A stretch of 64,000 nt of DNA. Source: Amycolatopsis tolypomycina. Its GTDB lineage: Bacteria > Actinomycetota > Actinomycetes > Mycobacteriales > Pseudonocardiaceae. The DNA lies in NCBI RefSeq assembly GCF_900105945.1, contig NZ_FNSO01000004.1, forward strand, positions 1,798,001 to 1,862,000, read 5' to 3'. Position numbers and translations under genes: made by a program. This document shows positions 18,101 through 30,100 of the stretch, piece by piece (the stretch's first letter is position 1; every line of letters starts with the position of its first letter). The notes under the pieces are model-generated. The model worked only from the letters and a program-made list of their open reading frames with translations, did not search any database and had not been told where the DNA came from.

Positions 18101-21100
18101 TGCTGGCCGAGGCGGTGGTCGCCGAGCCGCACCGGCCGGTGGCCGAGCTGCCGATCATGGGCGAGGCCGAGCTGGCCCACCTGCGCGAGCTGTCCCGCGG
18201 GCCGCTGCTCGCGGCGCCGGAAGCCACGCTGCCGCAGCTGTTCGAGGCCCAGGCCGCCCGCACCCCGGACGCGGTCGCCGTCGTCTGCGAGGACCGCCGG
18301 CTCACCTACCGCGAGCTCGACGAGCAGGCCGACCGGCTGGCCCGCGTCCTCGCGGACCGCGGCGCGGGGCCCGAGCGGTTCGTCGCCGTCTCCCTGCCCC
18401 GCACGGAACGGATCCTGGTGGCGCTGCTCGGCGTGCTGAAGTCCGGCGCCGCGTACCTCCCGGTCGACCCCGCCTACCCGGCCGAGCGGAAGGAACTGAT
18501 CCTCGCCGACGCCGCCCCGGCCCTGCTGCTCACGCCCGACGGCCGCGGCCCCGGATCCGTGCCCACGCTCGCGTTCGACGACCCCGGCCTGCTCGAAGGC
18601 CCGGCGGAAAAGCCACGAGACCGCGCCGCGAACCCCGACCACCCCGCGTACGTGATCCACACGTCCGGCTCGACCGGCCGCCCCAAGGGCGTCGTGGTCG
18701 CCCACCGCAGCGCCGCGAACCTGATGGCCTGGGCGCGTAACGACTTCGAAGACGTCTTCCGCCCCGGGTCCACAGTGGTCGCTTCGACGTCGCTCAACTT
18801 CGACGTCTCGGTGTTCGAGGTCTTCGCGCCGCTGATGGCCGGCGCCACCGTCGAGATCGTCCGGGACGTGCTCGCCCTCGGCGAAGGCGAGCACACCGGC
18901 CGGCCGGTCGGCCTGGTCAGCGGCGTGCCCTCGGCGTTCGCCCAGCTGCTCGCCCAGGGCGCGGTGACGGTCCGGCCGTCCACTGTGGTCCTCGCCGGCG
19001 AGGCGCTGACCCGGCACGCGCTGCACGACATCCGGAAAGCGTTGCCGGACAGCCGGATCGCGAACATCTACGGTCCGACCGAGTCCACTGTGTACGCCAC
19101 CGCGTGGTACCACGACACCGACCGCACGCCGCCGATCGGCCGTCCGATCGCCGGTGTCCGCGCGTACGTGCTGGACCGCGGGATGCGGCCGGTGCCCGTC
19201 GGCGTGCCCGGCGAGCTGCACCTCGGCGGCGCCGGGGTGGCCCGCGGCTACCTGAACCGGCCCGGGCTGACGGCGAGCCGGTTCGTGGCCGACCCCGCGG
19301 GCGCGCCCGGCGACCGCATGTACCGGACCGGCGACGTCGTCCGCTGGACCGCTCGCGGCGAGCTCGAGTACCTCGGCCGCGCCGACGACCAGGTCAAGAT
19401 CCGCGGCTTCCGGATCGAGCCCGGCGAGGTCGAGGCCGCGCTGCGCAAGCACCCGGACGTGACCGAAGCGGTGGTGGTGGCGCGCACCGACGGCGGGCAC
19501 CAGCGGCTGGTCGCCTACGTCGTGCCCGAAGCCCCCACAGACCTGCGGGACTTCCTCGGGGCCGCCCTGCCCGCCCACCTGGTGCCGTCGGCGTTCGTGC
19601 CCCTGGCCAAGCTGCCGCTCAACCCCAGCGGCAAGCTCGACCGGCGCGCCCTGCCCGCCCCGGACTGGACCGGCGGCACCACCCGCGTCGCGCCGCGCAC
19701 CGCCACCGAACGGCTGCTCGCGGACATCTGGGCCGGCGCGCTCGGCCTGCCCGAGGTCGGCGTCGAGGACAACTTCTTCGAGCTCGGCGGCGACTCGATC
19801 CTCAGCATCCGGCTGGTCTCCGAGGCCGCCAAGGCCGGCCTGCGCATCACCACCAAGGACGTCTTCCGGCACCAGACGATCGCCGCGCTCGCCGCGGCCG
19901 CCGGGGTGGCCGAGCCCGCGGCCGAACGGCCCGCGGCGACCGGCGAAGTGGTCGTCACCCCGATCCAGCACTGGTTCCTCGACACCGACCCGGCCGACCC
20001 GGACCAGTTCGTCCAGCAGCTCAGCGTCCGCCTCGCCGACGACGTCGACCAAGCCCGCCTGCGCGCGGCCGTGAACACCGTCGTCGCCCACCACGACGCC
20101 TTCCGGCTGCGCTTCCGCCAGACCACGGACGGCTGGACGCAGGAGCACGCCGGGCCCGGCGACACCGACGTCTTCGGCGCGGAGATCGACATCGAGCACG
20201 GCCCCCTCGTCAGCGCGGACCTCACCGGGACGACCCTGTGCCTGGCCGTGCACCACCTCGTCGTGGACGGCGTCTCGTGGCGGATCCTCCTGGAGGACGT
20301 CGACCGCGCCTACCACGGACAGGAACCGGGCGCCCGCACGACGTCCTTCCAGGAGTGGGCGAACCGCCTGGCCGAGCACGACTTCGCCGAAGACCTCCCG
20401 TACTGGCAGGCCGTCGAAGGTGCCCAGATCCCCCTGGACACCGACGGCGCCAACACGGTGGCGAGCACCCGCACCGTCACCACCCGGCTCGACGCCGAAC
20501 TGACCCGCGCGCTGCTGCAGGACGTCCCCGGCGTCTACCGCACCCAGGTCAACGACGTCCTGCTGACCGCACTCGGGGGAGCACTGCGCCGCTGGACCGG
20601 CGCCGGCCGCGTGCTCGTCGACCTCGAAGGCCACGGTCGCGAAGACCTCTTCGACGACGTCGACCTCTCCCGCACGGTCGGCTGGTTCACGTCCCTGTTC
20701 CCCATCGCGCTCGACGTCCCCGACGCCGGCGTGAGCGACTTGCTCAAGTCCGTCAAGGAGCAGCTGCGCGCGATCCCGGCCCGCGGCCTGTCCTACGGCG
20801 TCCTGCACCACCTCACCGGGACCGCTCCCGCGGTGAGGCCCCGGATCGGTTTCAACTACCTCGGCCGCTTCGAGGCCGAGGGCGAGCTGTACCGGGGCCT
20901 CGAACGGGAGCTCGCACTCGAACAGAACCCGGCGGACGTCCGCGCGCACGCCGTCGACGTCGTCGCCCGGGTCACCGACGGCAGCCTGGAGATCACCTGG
21001 TTCTACTCGGACCGGCTCCACGAGGAAGCCACGATCCGGACCGTCGCCGACGACCTCGCCGGCGGCCTCGCCGGGATCGTCGCCCACTGCACCGGACCGG

Positions 21101-24100
21101 ACGCCGGCGGCCGCACGCCGTCGGACTTCCCCCTCGCCGCCCTCGACCAGTCCACAGTGGACAGGCTGGCCGGCGACGGCCGCGCCGTCGAGGACATCTA
21201 CCCGCTCACCCCGGCCCAGGCCGGCATGCTCTTCCACCGGCTCGCCGGCGGCGGCCGCCAGGCCTACCTCCAGCAGGTGACCTTCCTGCAGCGCGACGTC
21301 CCCGACGCCGAAGCACTCGGCCGCGCCTGGCAGCGGGTCGTCGACCGGACCCCGGTCCTGCGCAGCCAGGTCGTCTGGGACGGCCTCGACGAGCCGGTGC
21401 AGGTGGTCCACCGGCAGGTCACCCTGCCGATCGAGCACCGCGACTGGACCACCGAGCCGGCAGACCTCGACACCGTGCTGGCGGCCGACCGGGACGCCGG
21501 CCTCGACCTCGGCGAGCTGCCGCTGATGCGGCTGCTGCTCGCCCGGGTCTCGGCGACCGAGGTCCGCGTGGTGTGGACGTTCCACCACCTGCTGCTCGAC
21601 GGCTGGAGCCTCTTCCAGGTGCTCACCGACGTCGCGGCCGCGCACGCCGGGCGTCCGCTGCCCAGCCGCCGCCCGTTCCGCGACCACCTCCGCTGGCTGT
21701 CCGAACAGGACACCCCGGCCGCGGAACGGTACTGGCGCGAAAAGCTTTCCGGGCGGCCGGAGCCGGTCCGGCTGCGCACCGACCGCCCGCGGTCCCCGGC
21801 GCACCCGGTCGAGTCCACGGCCGCGCTGCGGGTCGCGCTGCCCGCCGGGCCGCTGCGCACCGCCGCGCAGCGCCAGGGGCTGACCCTCAACACGCTCGTC
21901 CAGGGCGCCTGGGCGGTGCTGCTGGCCCGCCACACCGGGCGGCCGGAGGTCAGCTTCGGCACCACGGTCGCCGGGCGGCCCGCCGAACTGCCCGGGGCCG
22001 ACGAGATCACCGGCATGTTCATCACCACGCTGCCGGTCGTCGCGTGCGTCGACGAGCGGGCGGCCGCGGGGGACTGGCTGCGCGGCCTCCAGGAAGACCA
22101 GGCCGAGGCGCGCCGGTTCGACCACCTGTCCCTGGCGCGCCTGCAGAACTGGGGCGGGGAGTTCGACACCCTCCTCGTGTTCGAGAACTACCCGGTCACC
22201 GCCGAGCTGGGGCTGCACGACCTGCGGGGCGTGGAGGCGACGAACTACCCGCTCAGCGTCGTCGCCTACCCGGGCGAGGAGCGGCTGGAGTTCCTGTTCG
22301 GCTACGACCCCGCGTTGTTCGACGCCGAGACGATCGCCGGGTTCGCCGGGCACCTGGAGACACTGCTCACCGAGCTGGCGACCCGGCCGCACGAGTCTCT
22401 CGCCCGGCTGCGCATGCTCCCCGACGCCGAGCAGCGGGAAGTCCTGGACTCCGGGACCGGCTTCACGCAGGACCACCCCGAGACGACCGTGCCCGCCCTC
22501 TTCGCCGAGCAGGTCCGCCGCACACCCGACGCGGTCGCCGTCATCGGCGACGTGACCCTGACCTACGCGGAACTCGACGCCAGGGCGAACCGGCTGGCCC
22601 ACCGCCTGCTCGCCCTCGGCGCGCAGCGGGACGGCCTGGTGGGGCTGCTGCTGGGCCGCTCGGCCGACGTCGTCGTCGCCGAGCTGGCGGTGCTCAAGGC
22701 CGGCGCCGCGTACCTGCCGCTGGACGCCCGCGCGCCGCGCAGCCGGCTGACGGCCCTGCTCGACGGCGTCTCCGTGCTGGTGACCGGCGACGACGGCCTC
22801 GCACGGGCCCGGGAAGTCCACAATGGACACATCGTGTCGCTCGGCGAGGTCGGCGACGGACCGGCCGAGGCGCCGGAGGTGCCGATCCGGCCCGCGAACC
22901 TGGCCTACGTCATGTACACGTCGGGTTCGACGGGCACGCCCAAGGGCGTGGCGATCAGCCACCGCGACATCGTCGGCCTCGCGCGGGAGCGGTCCTTCGC
23001 CGGTCCCGCCCACTGCAGTGTCCTCATGCACTCCGCGCTGGCGTTCGACGCGTCGACCTACGAGCTGTGGGTGCCGCTGCTGAGCGGCGGCCGCGTGGTC
23101 GTCGCCCCGCCGGGCGACCTCGACGCCGACGTGCTGCGCCGGCTCGTCACCGACTACGGGGTGACCGGGCTGTTCATCACCGCGGGGCTGTTCCGCGTGC
23201 TGGCACAGGAGGATCCCGGCTGCCTGCGCGGCGTCCGCGAGGTGTGGACCGGCGGCGAAGTGGTGCCGCCCGCCGCGGTGCGCCGGCTGGCCGCGGCCTG
23301 CCCCGGCCTGACCGTGGTGGACGTCTACGGCCCCACCGAGACCACGACGTTCGCCACCCGGTTCCCGCTGCCGCCGGGGGAGCCGGTGCCGGACGTGCTG
23401 CCGATCGGCAGGCCGCTGGACGACATGGCCGCCTACGTCCTCGACCACGGGCTGCGGCCGGTGCCGCCGGGGGCGGTCGGCGAGCTGTACCTGACCGGCA
23501 CCGGGCTCGCCCGCGGCTACTTCCGGCAGCCGGGCTTGACCGCCGAACGCTTCCTGGCCAACCCCTTCGGCACGCCCGGCGCGCGGATGTACCGCACCGG
23601 AGACCTCGTCCGGTGGACGCGCCGCTCGCCTTCGGGGGGTCCGGGTGGCGAAGCCCCCGGCCCGGGGCGAAGCCCCGGTTGTCACGGCGTGCTGGAGTTC
23701 GTCGGCCGCGCCGACGACCAGGTGAAGATCCGCGGCTTCCGCGTCGAGCTCGGCGAGATCGAGACCGCGCTGACCGCCCACCCGGACGTCGCCGAGGCCG
23801 TCGTCGTGGCGGCCGAGCACGGCGGGTCCAAGCGGCTCGTCGCCTACGTCGTCACGACCGGGACGCCGGACCTGCGCGAGTTCCTGCTGCGGACGCTGCC
23901 CGACTACCTCGTCCCGGCCGTGTTCGTCCCCCTGGAAACCCTGCCGCTCAACCAGAACGGGAAGGTCGACCGTCGGGCGCTGCCTGCCCCCGACTTCGTC
24001 TCCGGGCTCGGCTACCGCGAACCCACGACGGACGCCGAGCGGCTGCTCGCCGGCATCTGGGCCGAAGTGCTGCGGGTGGACCGGGTCGGCGCCGACGACA

Positions 24101-27100
24101 ACTTCTTCGAACTCGGCGGCGACTCCATCCTGAGCATCCAGGTCGTCTCCCGGGCCCGCCGGGCCGGTTTCGACCTGATGCCCGGCCAGGTGTTCGACCA
24201 CCCGACCGTCGCCGCGCTCGCCCGCGCCGCCACCCCGGCGGCGCCCACCGCGGCCGACGCCGGACCGGTGACCGGCGAACTGCCGCTGACGCCGGTGCAG
24301 CACTGGTACCTCGACCCGCGGCCGGTGCACCCCGAGCAGTTCGTCCAGTCCGTCACGGTGGACCTGCCGGACCCCGCCGGGCTGCCGCGCGCGTTGCGTG
24401 CGCTCCAGCTGCACCACGACGCCCTGCGGCTGCGGTTCACCGCCGGCGGGCCACACCACGCGCCCGACGCGCAGGACGTCCTCGGCGCGACCATCGACCT
24501 CGAGCACGGGCCGCTGCTGAGCGCCGACCTGGCCGGCACGACGCTGACCCTCACCGCGCACCACCTGGTCGTCGACGGCGTCTCGTGGCGGGTCCTCCTC
24601 GACGACCTGGAAACCCTCCTCTCCGGTGGCGAGCTCCCGCCCAAGACGACGTCCTTCCGCGACTGGGCGCGCACCCTGGCCCGCCACGCGGCCGACGGCT
24701 TCTTCGACGACGAACTCGCCCACTGGACGGCCATCGACGCCGACCCGGCCCTGCCGGTCGACGCGGACGGCGAGAACACCTACGGCTCGGCCCGCGAAGT
24801 GGTCGTGCGGCTGCCCGCGGAGCAGACCCGGGCGGTGCTGCACGACGTGCCGGGCGCGTACCGGACGCAGGTCAACGACGTCCTGCTGACCGCGCTCGGC
24901 CGCGTCCTGGGCGACTGGACCGGCCGCGACCGCGTCCTCGTCGACCTCGAAGGCCACGGCCGCGAAGACCTGTTCGGCGGCATCGACCTGTCCCGCACGG
25001 TCGGCTGGTTCACCACGATCTTCCCGGTCGAGCTGACCTCGGCCGGCGAGGACTGGGGCGAAGCCCTGAAGACGACCAAGGAACGGCTGCGCGCGATTCC
25101 CCGCCGGGGCATCGGGTACGGCGCCCTGCGCCACCTCACCGGCACCGCCCCGCGCCTCGAACCGCGGATCAGCTTCAACTACCTGGGCCGCTTCGACCAC
25201 GGCGGCGGGCTCGGCGGCGCCGCCCACCCCGAGCAGCGGCGGGCGCACCAGCTCGACGTCGTCGGCGCGGTCGTCGGCGACGAGCTCGAACTCACCTGGC
25301 ACTACTCGACGGGCGTGCACACCGAGGCCACCGTGCGCCGGCTCGCTGACGCCCTCATCGAGGCGCTGACCGGGATCGTCGGGCACTGCGCCCGGCCGGA
25401 CGCCGGCGGCCGCACGCCGTCGGACTTCCCCCTCGCCCGCCTCGACCAGGCCGCGGTCGACCGGCTCGCCGGCACCGGCCGGACGGTCGAGGACATCTAC
25501 CCGCTCACCCCGATGCAGGCGGGCATGGTCTTCCACAGCCTCGTCGACGGCGCGGCCGGGACCTACCTCAACCAGGTGCGGCTGCGGCTGACCGGCATCA
25601 CCGACCCCGAGCGGTTCGCCAGGGCCTGGCAGCAGGTCGTCGCGGCCACGCCGGTGCTGCGCAGCCGCGTCGTCTGGGACGGCCTCGACGAACCGGTGCA
25701 GATCGTCGAGCGGACCGGCACCGTCCCGGTCGTCCACCTCGACTGGACCGCGCTGGACGACGACGCGCGCGCCCGGGAGCAGGAACGGTTCCTCGAGGCC
25801 GACCGCGCGCGGGGCTTCGACCTGACGGCCGCCCCGCTGCTGCGGCTGGCGTTCGCCCGGCTGCCCGGCGGCGACGTCCTGCTGATCTGGACCTTCCACC
25901 ACGTCCTGCTCGACGGCTGGAGCGCCGCGCAGGTGTTCGGCGAGGTGTGCGCCCGGTACGCGGGCGCCGCCGTGCCGGGCGGGCGCCCGCCGTTCCGCGA
26001 GTACCTGCGCTGGCTCGGCGAGCAGGACACCGCGGCCGCCGAGGCGCACTGGCGCGCGCAACTTGCCGGGCTGCGGACGCCGACGCCGCTGCCCTACGAC
26101 CGCCGTCCGGTGGAAGCCCACCGCGCCCGCTCCGCCGCGTCGGTCCGGGTGTCGGTGCCCGCCGCGGGGCTGCGGGAGCTGGCCCGGCGCGCCGGCCTGA
26201 CGCTCAACACGATCGTCCAGGGCGCGTGGGGGCTCGTGCTGTCGCGCTGCAGCGGGGAATCCGACGTCGTCTTCGGCACCACGGTGTCCGGGCGGCCGGC
26301 CGACCTGCCGGGTGTCGAGGCGATGGCCGGGTTGTTCATCAACACCCTGCCCGCGCCGGTGACCGTCCACGACGGACAGGCCGTGGCGGACTGGCTGCGG
26401 GAGCTGCAGGCGGCGCAGGCGCGCTCCCGCCGCTTCGACTTCGTGTCACTGGCCCAGCTGCAGAACTGGGCGGGCGGCAGCACGCTGTTCGACAGCATCC
26501 TGGTCTTCGAGAACTACCCGTTCGACCCCGAAGCGGTGGCCGCACACGGGATCGGCCTGCACGAAGAAGGCGAGCTGCAGCCGACCAACTACCCGCTGAG
26601 CGTGGTCGTCACGCCGGGGGAGCGGCTCACCGTGTCGTTCGACCACGACCCGGACCTGTTCGACCGGGCCACCGTCGACCGGCTGGCCGGGCAGCTGCTG
26701 CGGGCACTGGACCGCATCGCCGCGGAGCCCGGGCAGCGCGTCGGCGACCTCGACCTGCTGACCGACGAGGACCGCGAAAAGGTCCTGCGGACCTTCAACA
26801 CCACCGCGCACCCGGTGCCCGAGGCCACCGTGGTGAGCCGGTTCGCCGACCAGGTCGCCCGGACGCCGGACGCCCCGGCGGTCGACGACCTGACCTACGC
26901 GGAACTGGACACCCGCGCCGACCGGCTCGCGTCCCGGCTGATCGAGCTGGGTGCCGGGCCGGAGGACCGGGTCGGGCTGCTGCTGGAGCGGTCGGCCGAC
27001 GTCGTCGTCGCCGAACTGGCGGTGCTCAAGGCCGGTGCCGCGTACGTGCCGGTGGACCTGCGGGCCCCGGAGAGCCGGATGCGCCTGGTCCTGGCCGAAG

Positions 27101-30100
27101 CGGGCGTCTCCGTCGTCATTGCCGAGCAGTCCTATCAGGACATCCACAGTGGACCTGTGGTGCGCGTGGACGAAACCGGGCCGGTACCGACGCCGGATGT
27201 CCCGGTGAGGCCGGGAAACCTGGCCTACGTCATGTACACCTCGGGGTCGACCGGCAAGCCGAAAGGCGTGGCGGTCACCCACCGCGACATCGTGGCCTTG
27301 GCCGCGGACCGCTCGTTCGCGGGCGAAGCGCACCGGACCGTGCTGCTGCACTCGCCGCAGGCGTTCGACGCGTCGACCTACGAGGTGTGGGTGCCGCTGC
27401 TGAACGGCGGCCGGGTGGTCGTCGCGCCGCCGGGTGACGTGGACGCCGAGGTCCTGCGTGCGGTCGTCACCCGGGGCGTGCGGGCGCTGTGGCTGACGGC
27501 CGGGCTGTTCCGGCTGCTCGCGCAGGAGGATCCCGGCTGCCTGCGGGGCGTCGGTGAAGTGTGGACCGGCGGCGACGTCGTTCCCGCGGCGGCCGTCCGG
27601 CAGGTGCGGGAAGCCTGTCCGGGCCTGACCGTCGTCGACGGCTACGGCCCCACCGAGACCACCACCTTCGCCAGCCGGTTCTTCCTGGCCCCCGAAGACG
27701 CCGTACCGGACGCGATGCCGATCGGGCGCCCGCTGGACAACATGGCCGCCTACGTCCTGGACGAGGGGTTGCGGCCGGTGCCGCCGGGCGTGCCGGGCGA
27801 GCTGTTCATCGCGGGCGCCGGGGTGTCCCGCGGGTACCTCGGCCGTCCCGGGCTGACCGCGGAACGTTTCGTCGCCAACCCGTTCGGGACGCCGGGGGAG
27901 CGGATGTACCGCACCGGGGACGTCGTCCGCTGGACCGGCAACGGCGTGCTGGAGTTCGTCGGCCGCGCCGACGACCAGGTGAAGATCCGCGGCTTCCGGA
28001 TCGAGCCGGGGGAGATCGAGACGGCACTGGCCGCGCACCCGGACGTCACCGAGGCCGTCGTCGTCACCCGCGACCGGCGGCTGGTCGCCTACGTCGTCAC
28101 GACCGGGAAGCCGGACCTGCGGGCGTGGCTGGAGCGCGACCTGCCCGACTACATGGTCCCCTCGGCGTTCGTTCCCCTCGACGCGCTTCCCCTCAGCGCC
28201 AACGGAAAGGTCGACCGCAAGGCACTTCCGGAACCGGCCGTGGCACCGGAGGCCGGGTACGTGCCGCCGCGCACGGAGACCGAACGCGTGCTCGCCGAAG
28301 TCTGGGCCGACGTGCTCGGCGTGCCCGGCGTCGGCGTCGAGGACAACTTCTTCGAACTCGGCGGCGACTCGATCCTGAGCATCCAGGTCGTCTCCCGGGC
28401 CCGGCGGCACGGCCTCGCGCTCACCCCGCGGGACCTGTTCGCGCACCAGACCGTCGCCGCGCTGGCCGTGGCGGCCGGGTCGGCCGCGGTCACCGTGGCC
28501 GAGCAGGGACCCGTCACCGGCGCCGCCGCGCTGACCCCGATCCAGCTCTGGTTCTTCGCCGGCCACCACGGCGATCCGAACGCGTTCACGCAGTCCGTGC
28601 GGATCGAGCGGCCCGAGCCGTTTGACGTCGGGACGCTGCGCGCGGCACTGGCCACGCTGGTGCGGCACCACGACGCCCTGCGGATGCGGTTCACCATCGC
28701 CGGCCAGGAAAACGCCCCGGCCGAACCGGCCGAACTCCTCGGGGCCGAGATCGACGTGACCCGCGGGCCGCTGCTCACCGCCGAGCTCCTGGAGCCGGCC
28801 GTCCTGCGGCTGACGGTCAACCACCTCGTCGTCGACGGCGTCTCGTGGCGGATTCTCCTGGAGGACCTGGAAACAGCCTACCGCGGCGGGCCGCTGCCGC
28901 CGAAGACGACGGCGTTCCGCGACTGGGCCAACCGGCTCGCCGCGCACGCCGAGGCCGGCGGCTTCGACGACGAACTGCCGTACTGGCGCACCGCGCTCGC
29001 CGTCGACCCCGCGCTGCCGGTCGACCGTGCCGCCGACGAGCCGGGCACCGGCACGGTCACCACGCGGCTGGACGCCGAGCTGACACGCGCGCTCCTGCAG
29101 GACGTGCCGGGTGTCTACCGGACGCAGGTCAACGACGTGCTGCTGGCCGCGCTGGGCCGGGTGCTGGCCCGCTGGACCGGCCGCGACGGCGTGCTGATCG
29201 ACCTGGAGGGCCACGGCCGCGAGGACCTGTTCGACGACGTCGACCTGTCCCGCACGGTCGGCTGGTTCACCTCGCTGTACCCGGTCGCGCTGCGGATCGA
29301 CGACGAGTGGGACGCGCTGCTCAAGTCGGTGAAGGAACAGCTGCGGGCGGTGCCTCGCCGCGGTGCCGGCTTCGGCGCCCTGCGGTACCTGACCGGGACC
29401 GCGCCCGCGCTGCGGCCCGAGATCAGCTTCAACTACCTGGGCCGCCTCGACGGCGCGGCCGGCAGCCTCGACTCCGCCGTCGGCGAGGGTGCGGGCCGGG
29501 CGCACCTGCTCGACGTCGTCGGCCGCGTGGACCGGGAAACCCTGGAACTGACCTGGTACTACTCGCGGGACACCCACACCGCCGCGACGGTCGAAAAGCT
29601 GGCCGCGGACCTGGTGGCCGCGCTGGGCGAGGCCGTCGCGCACTGCGCCGAGCCCGGCGCCGGCGGCCGCACGCCGAGCGACTTCCCGCTGTCCACATTG
29701 GACCAGCGGCAGGTGGACCGGATCGCCGGCGACGGCCGCGGCGTGGCCGACATCCACCCGCTCACGCCGATGCAGGCCGGCATGGTCTTCCACGGGCTGT
29801 CCCAGGAATCCCAGGGCGTCTACTTCGAACAGGTCACCGCCGTCCTCGACGGCGTGGCCGAGCCGCGGTTCCTCGCCGAGGCGTGGCAGCACGTCGTCGA
29901 CCGGACGCCGGTGCTGCGCGGCAGCGTCGTCTGGGAGGACGTCCCCGAGCCGCTCCTGGTCGTCCACCGCGAAGCGCGGGTGCCGGTCACGGAGCTGGAC
30001 TGGCGGGACCGCGACCGTGAGGAAGCCCTGCGCGAGCTGCTGGCGCAGGACCGCGCCCGGCCGTTCGACCTGGCGGCGGCCCCGCTGCTGCGGGTCGCAC

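Noticed and set aside
14965..26370. Minus-strand open frame of about 3800 residues opposite NRPS1
   Set aside because: It is the mirror of the NRPS codons in very GC-rich DNA: Arg/Gly/Val/Asp-rich text, no domains, and the plus-strand NRPS is unambiguous.
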